A stretch of DNA of 64,000 nt from positions 1,488,001 to 1,552,000 of the forward strand of contig JAEQBH010000986.1 in NCBI GenBank assembly GCA_016808115.1, written 5' to 3'. The stretch comes from Tetrastigma voinierianum (taxonomy: Eukaryota; Streptophyta; Magnoliopsida; Vitales; Vitaceae). The stretch's first letter is position 1; the number at the start of each line of letters is the position of its first letter. The notes beneath the pieces were generated by a model. The model did not search any database. It was not told where the DNA came from and worked only from the letters and a program-made list of their open reading frames with translations. This document shows, in pieces, positions 62,796 to 64,000 of this stretch. A program made the position numbers and the translations under genes.

Positions 62796-64000
62796 ATATA
62801 TATGATCTAATTAAATATGTTGTTGTTATTTAAAAATATAAAAAATAAATAAAACATTATTATATAGAATACAAATTAAATTGAGCATGAACCTTCCTGC
62901 CCAACATAAATTAAACTTTCAAAAAAAATTAATCCAAGCCTGATTATTTTAGTATACCCACAACTCTGTATACAATAATTTTATTAAGCATTTATATTTT
63001 GGAATAAAAATCCAAAAAAATCATTTGTAACATTGAAAAATTACTTTATCATTTTGTTTTTAAAAGAAACTTCTTCTCAAAACATTTTGTTTTAATAAAA
63101 ACTATGTCATAACCGTAGTTGAATGAATCCTTTCAAATCATAACCGTAGCTTAAATTACTCCAAACTCCTAGGAAAAAAGAAAAAAAAAGGCACAATAAC
63201 TTACGAGCCTTAACAACAGCAACATAATTTATTAAAAAAAAAAAGCAACAGAATGAAAAAAGAAAAAAAAAAATTCATTCTCGTTCTCTCACTACATTCA
63301 TTAGCTTTAAATTTAATAGGAAGAATTCATGGTACTGGGTCTGCTCCATACTTCCTAAAGGGGACCATCAATAGGTCAATTTCTTAGGATGTGAAAATCC
63401 TACGGATTGAGACAGCACTTAATGGCAGCCAAAAAAAATAAATACTTGAGTTTAATGTCAGCCAAGAAATAAATACTTGAGTTTAATGTCAAAATAATTG
63501 GTGTCTAAAAAAGTAAAAGATACATAAATAGAATTATCTTCAAAATGATTATTAAATTAGTCTTTTTGAATTTAATTAAAACCTTTTGAAAACCACATTC
63601 ATCAATTACGATTTTGAAAATGAATCAAAACTATACTCACCAAATTCAGTTTTGAAAATTAACTTAAAACCGTAGTCAGTAAATATGATTTAAAATTAAA
63701 ATTTAAAATCATAACTAGTGAATGCGATTTTAAAACACATAGAATATCTAGTTTAATTCAAAAAAACTAGTTTGATAATTATTTTGAAGATAAACTATTT
63801 ATGTTTTTTTTTAAGATTCAATAGTTTTGCCATTAAACTCTAAATACTTTCCATATTTATCACACATTCCATACATCAAATATGCTTTAGAAATGGCAGG
63901 ACTATCAAAGTATCAAACAAACAAAAGGCAAATGGGTAATTGCACTATTTTGTGATACTTATGGTTGGTAGGCTGATACTGTGTCTTACCCCAAAAAGGC

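Larger units (their letters stand above)
61732..64000. other. Probable long intron of the second GT47 gene
   Basis: AT-rich sequence with no exon of the glycosyltransferase detected on the - strand. It contains a (TA)n run (61819-61855), a direct repeat (62330-62795) and short repeats with ATAAATACTTGAGTTTAATGTC near 63440-63490. If the gene is intact it should be intronic; otherwise the gene lost its 5' exons. Confidence 0.45.

Overview
This is nuclear DNA of a flowering plant, most likely a eudicot. The evidence is intron-rich genes of plant families (an ACT-domain-repeat protein and two GT47/exostosin glycosyltransferases), a CACTA transposon, plant-type Ty3/gypsy elements (a chromovirus and a Tat-lineage element) and an endogenous caulimovirid. 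The species cannot be named from sequence alone. No tRNA, rRNA, CRISPR array or bacterial-type operon was seen.

Region 1 (1-28434) is one nested transposon stack. A degenerate CACTA element on the - strand has its N-terminal TNP2 half at 22094-24290 and its C-terminal half at 146-1544. It is split by a gypsy LTR whose ends (1550 and 22088) are flanked by the 5-bp repeat CTACC. That LTR is split by a broken endogenous pararetrovirus (about 1960-5764 plus 19087-20430). The pararetrovirus is split by a chromovirus complex with three LTR copies and a reverse-oriented pol (5765-19086). One chromovirus LTR is split again by an LTR-like block (8144-10809). The CACTA right terminus (TTTTCTTGTAGTG) is at 28422-28434; its left end lies outside the window.

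Region 2 (28435-33728) is a host gene island with one apparently intact gene on the + strand, an ACR2-like protein with four ACT domains. It has seven coding exons (29526-32852, 489 residues), a spliced 5' leader and an upstream ATG.

Region 3 (33729-50539) is again repeats. A 14-kb Tat-lineage gypsy element (33734-47858, - strand) is flanked by the perfect repeat CTAAT. It has a TTGGCGCCGTC-type primer binding site, frame-broken gag, PR, RT, RNase H and IN, an opposite-strand ORF and a tandem array of about 66-bp units near its 3' LTR. A solo LTR (44099-46265, repeat CTTTG) is nested in its gag. A separate 2.55-kb solo LTR follows at 47984-50534.

Region 4 (50540-64000) holds two tandem GT47 paralogues on the - strand. 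The first (51655-56175) reconstructs as four exons, 480 residues, with every splice phase consistent. The second shows only its last two coding exons (59788-61731); its 5' exons lie beyond the right edge. These should be Golgi type II membrane glycosyltransferases of cell-wall polysaccharide synthesis.

I found no convincing previously undescribed system. The most informative items are the five-level nesting with readable junctions, the pararetrovirus fossil, the opposite-strand ORF plus tandem array of the Tat element, and an overlapping upstream ORF in the ACR2-like leader.
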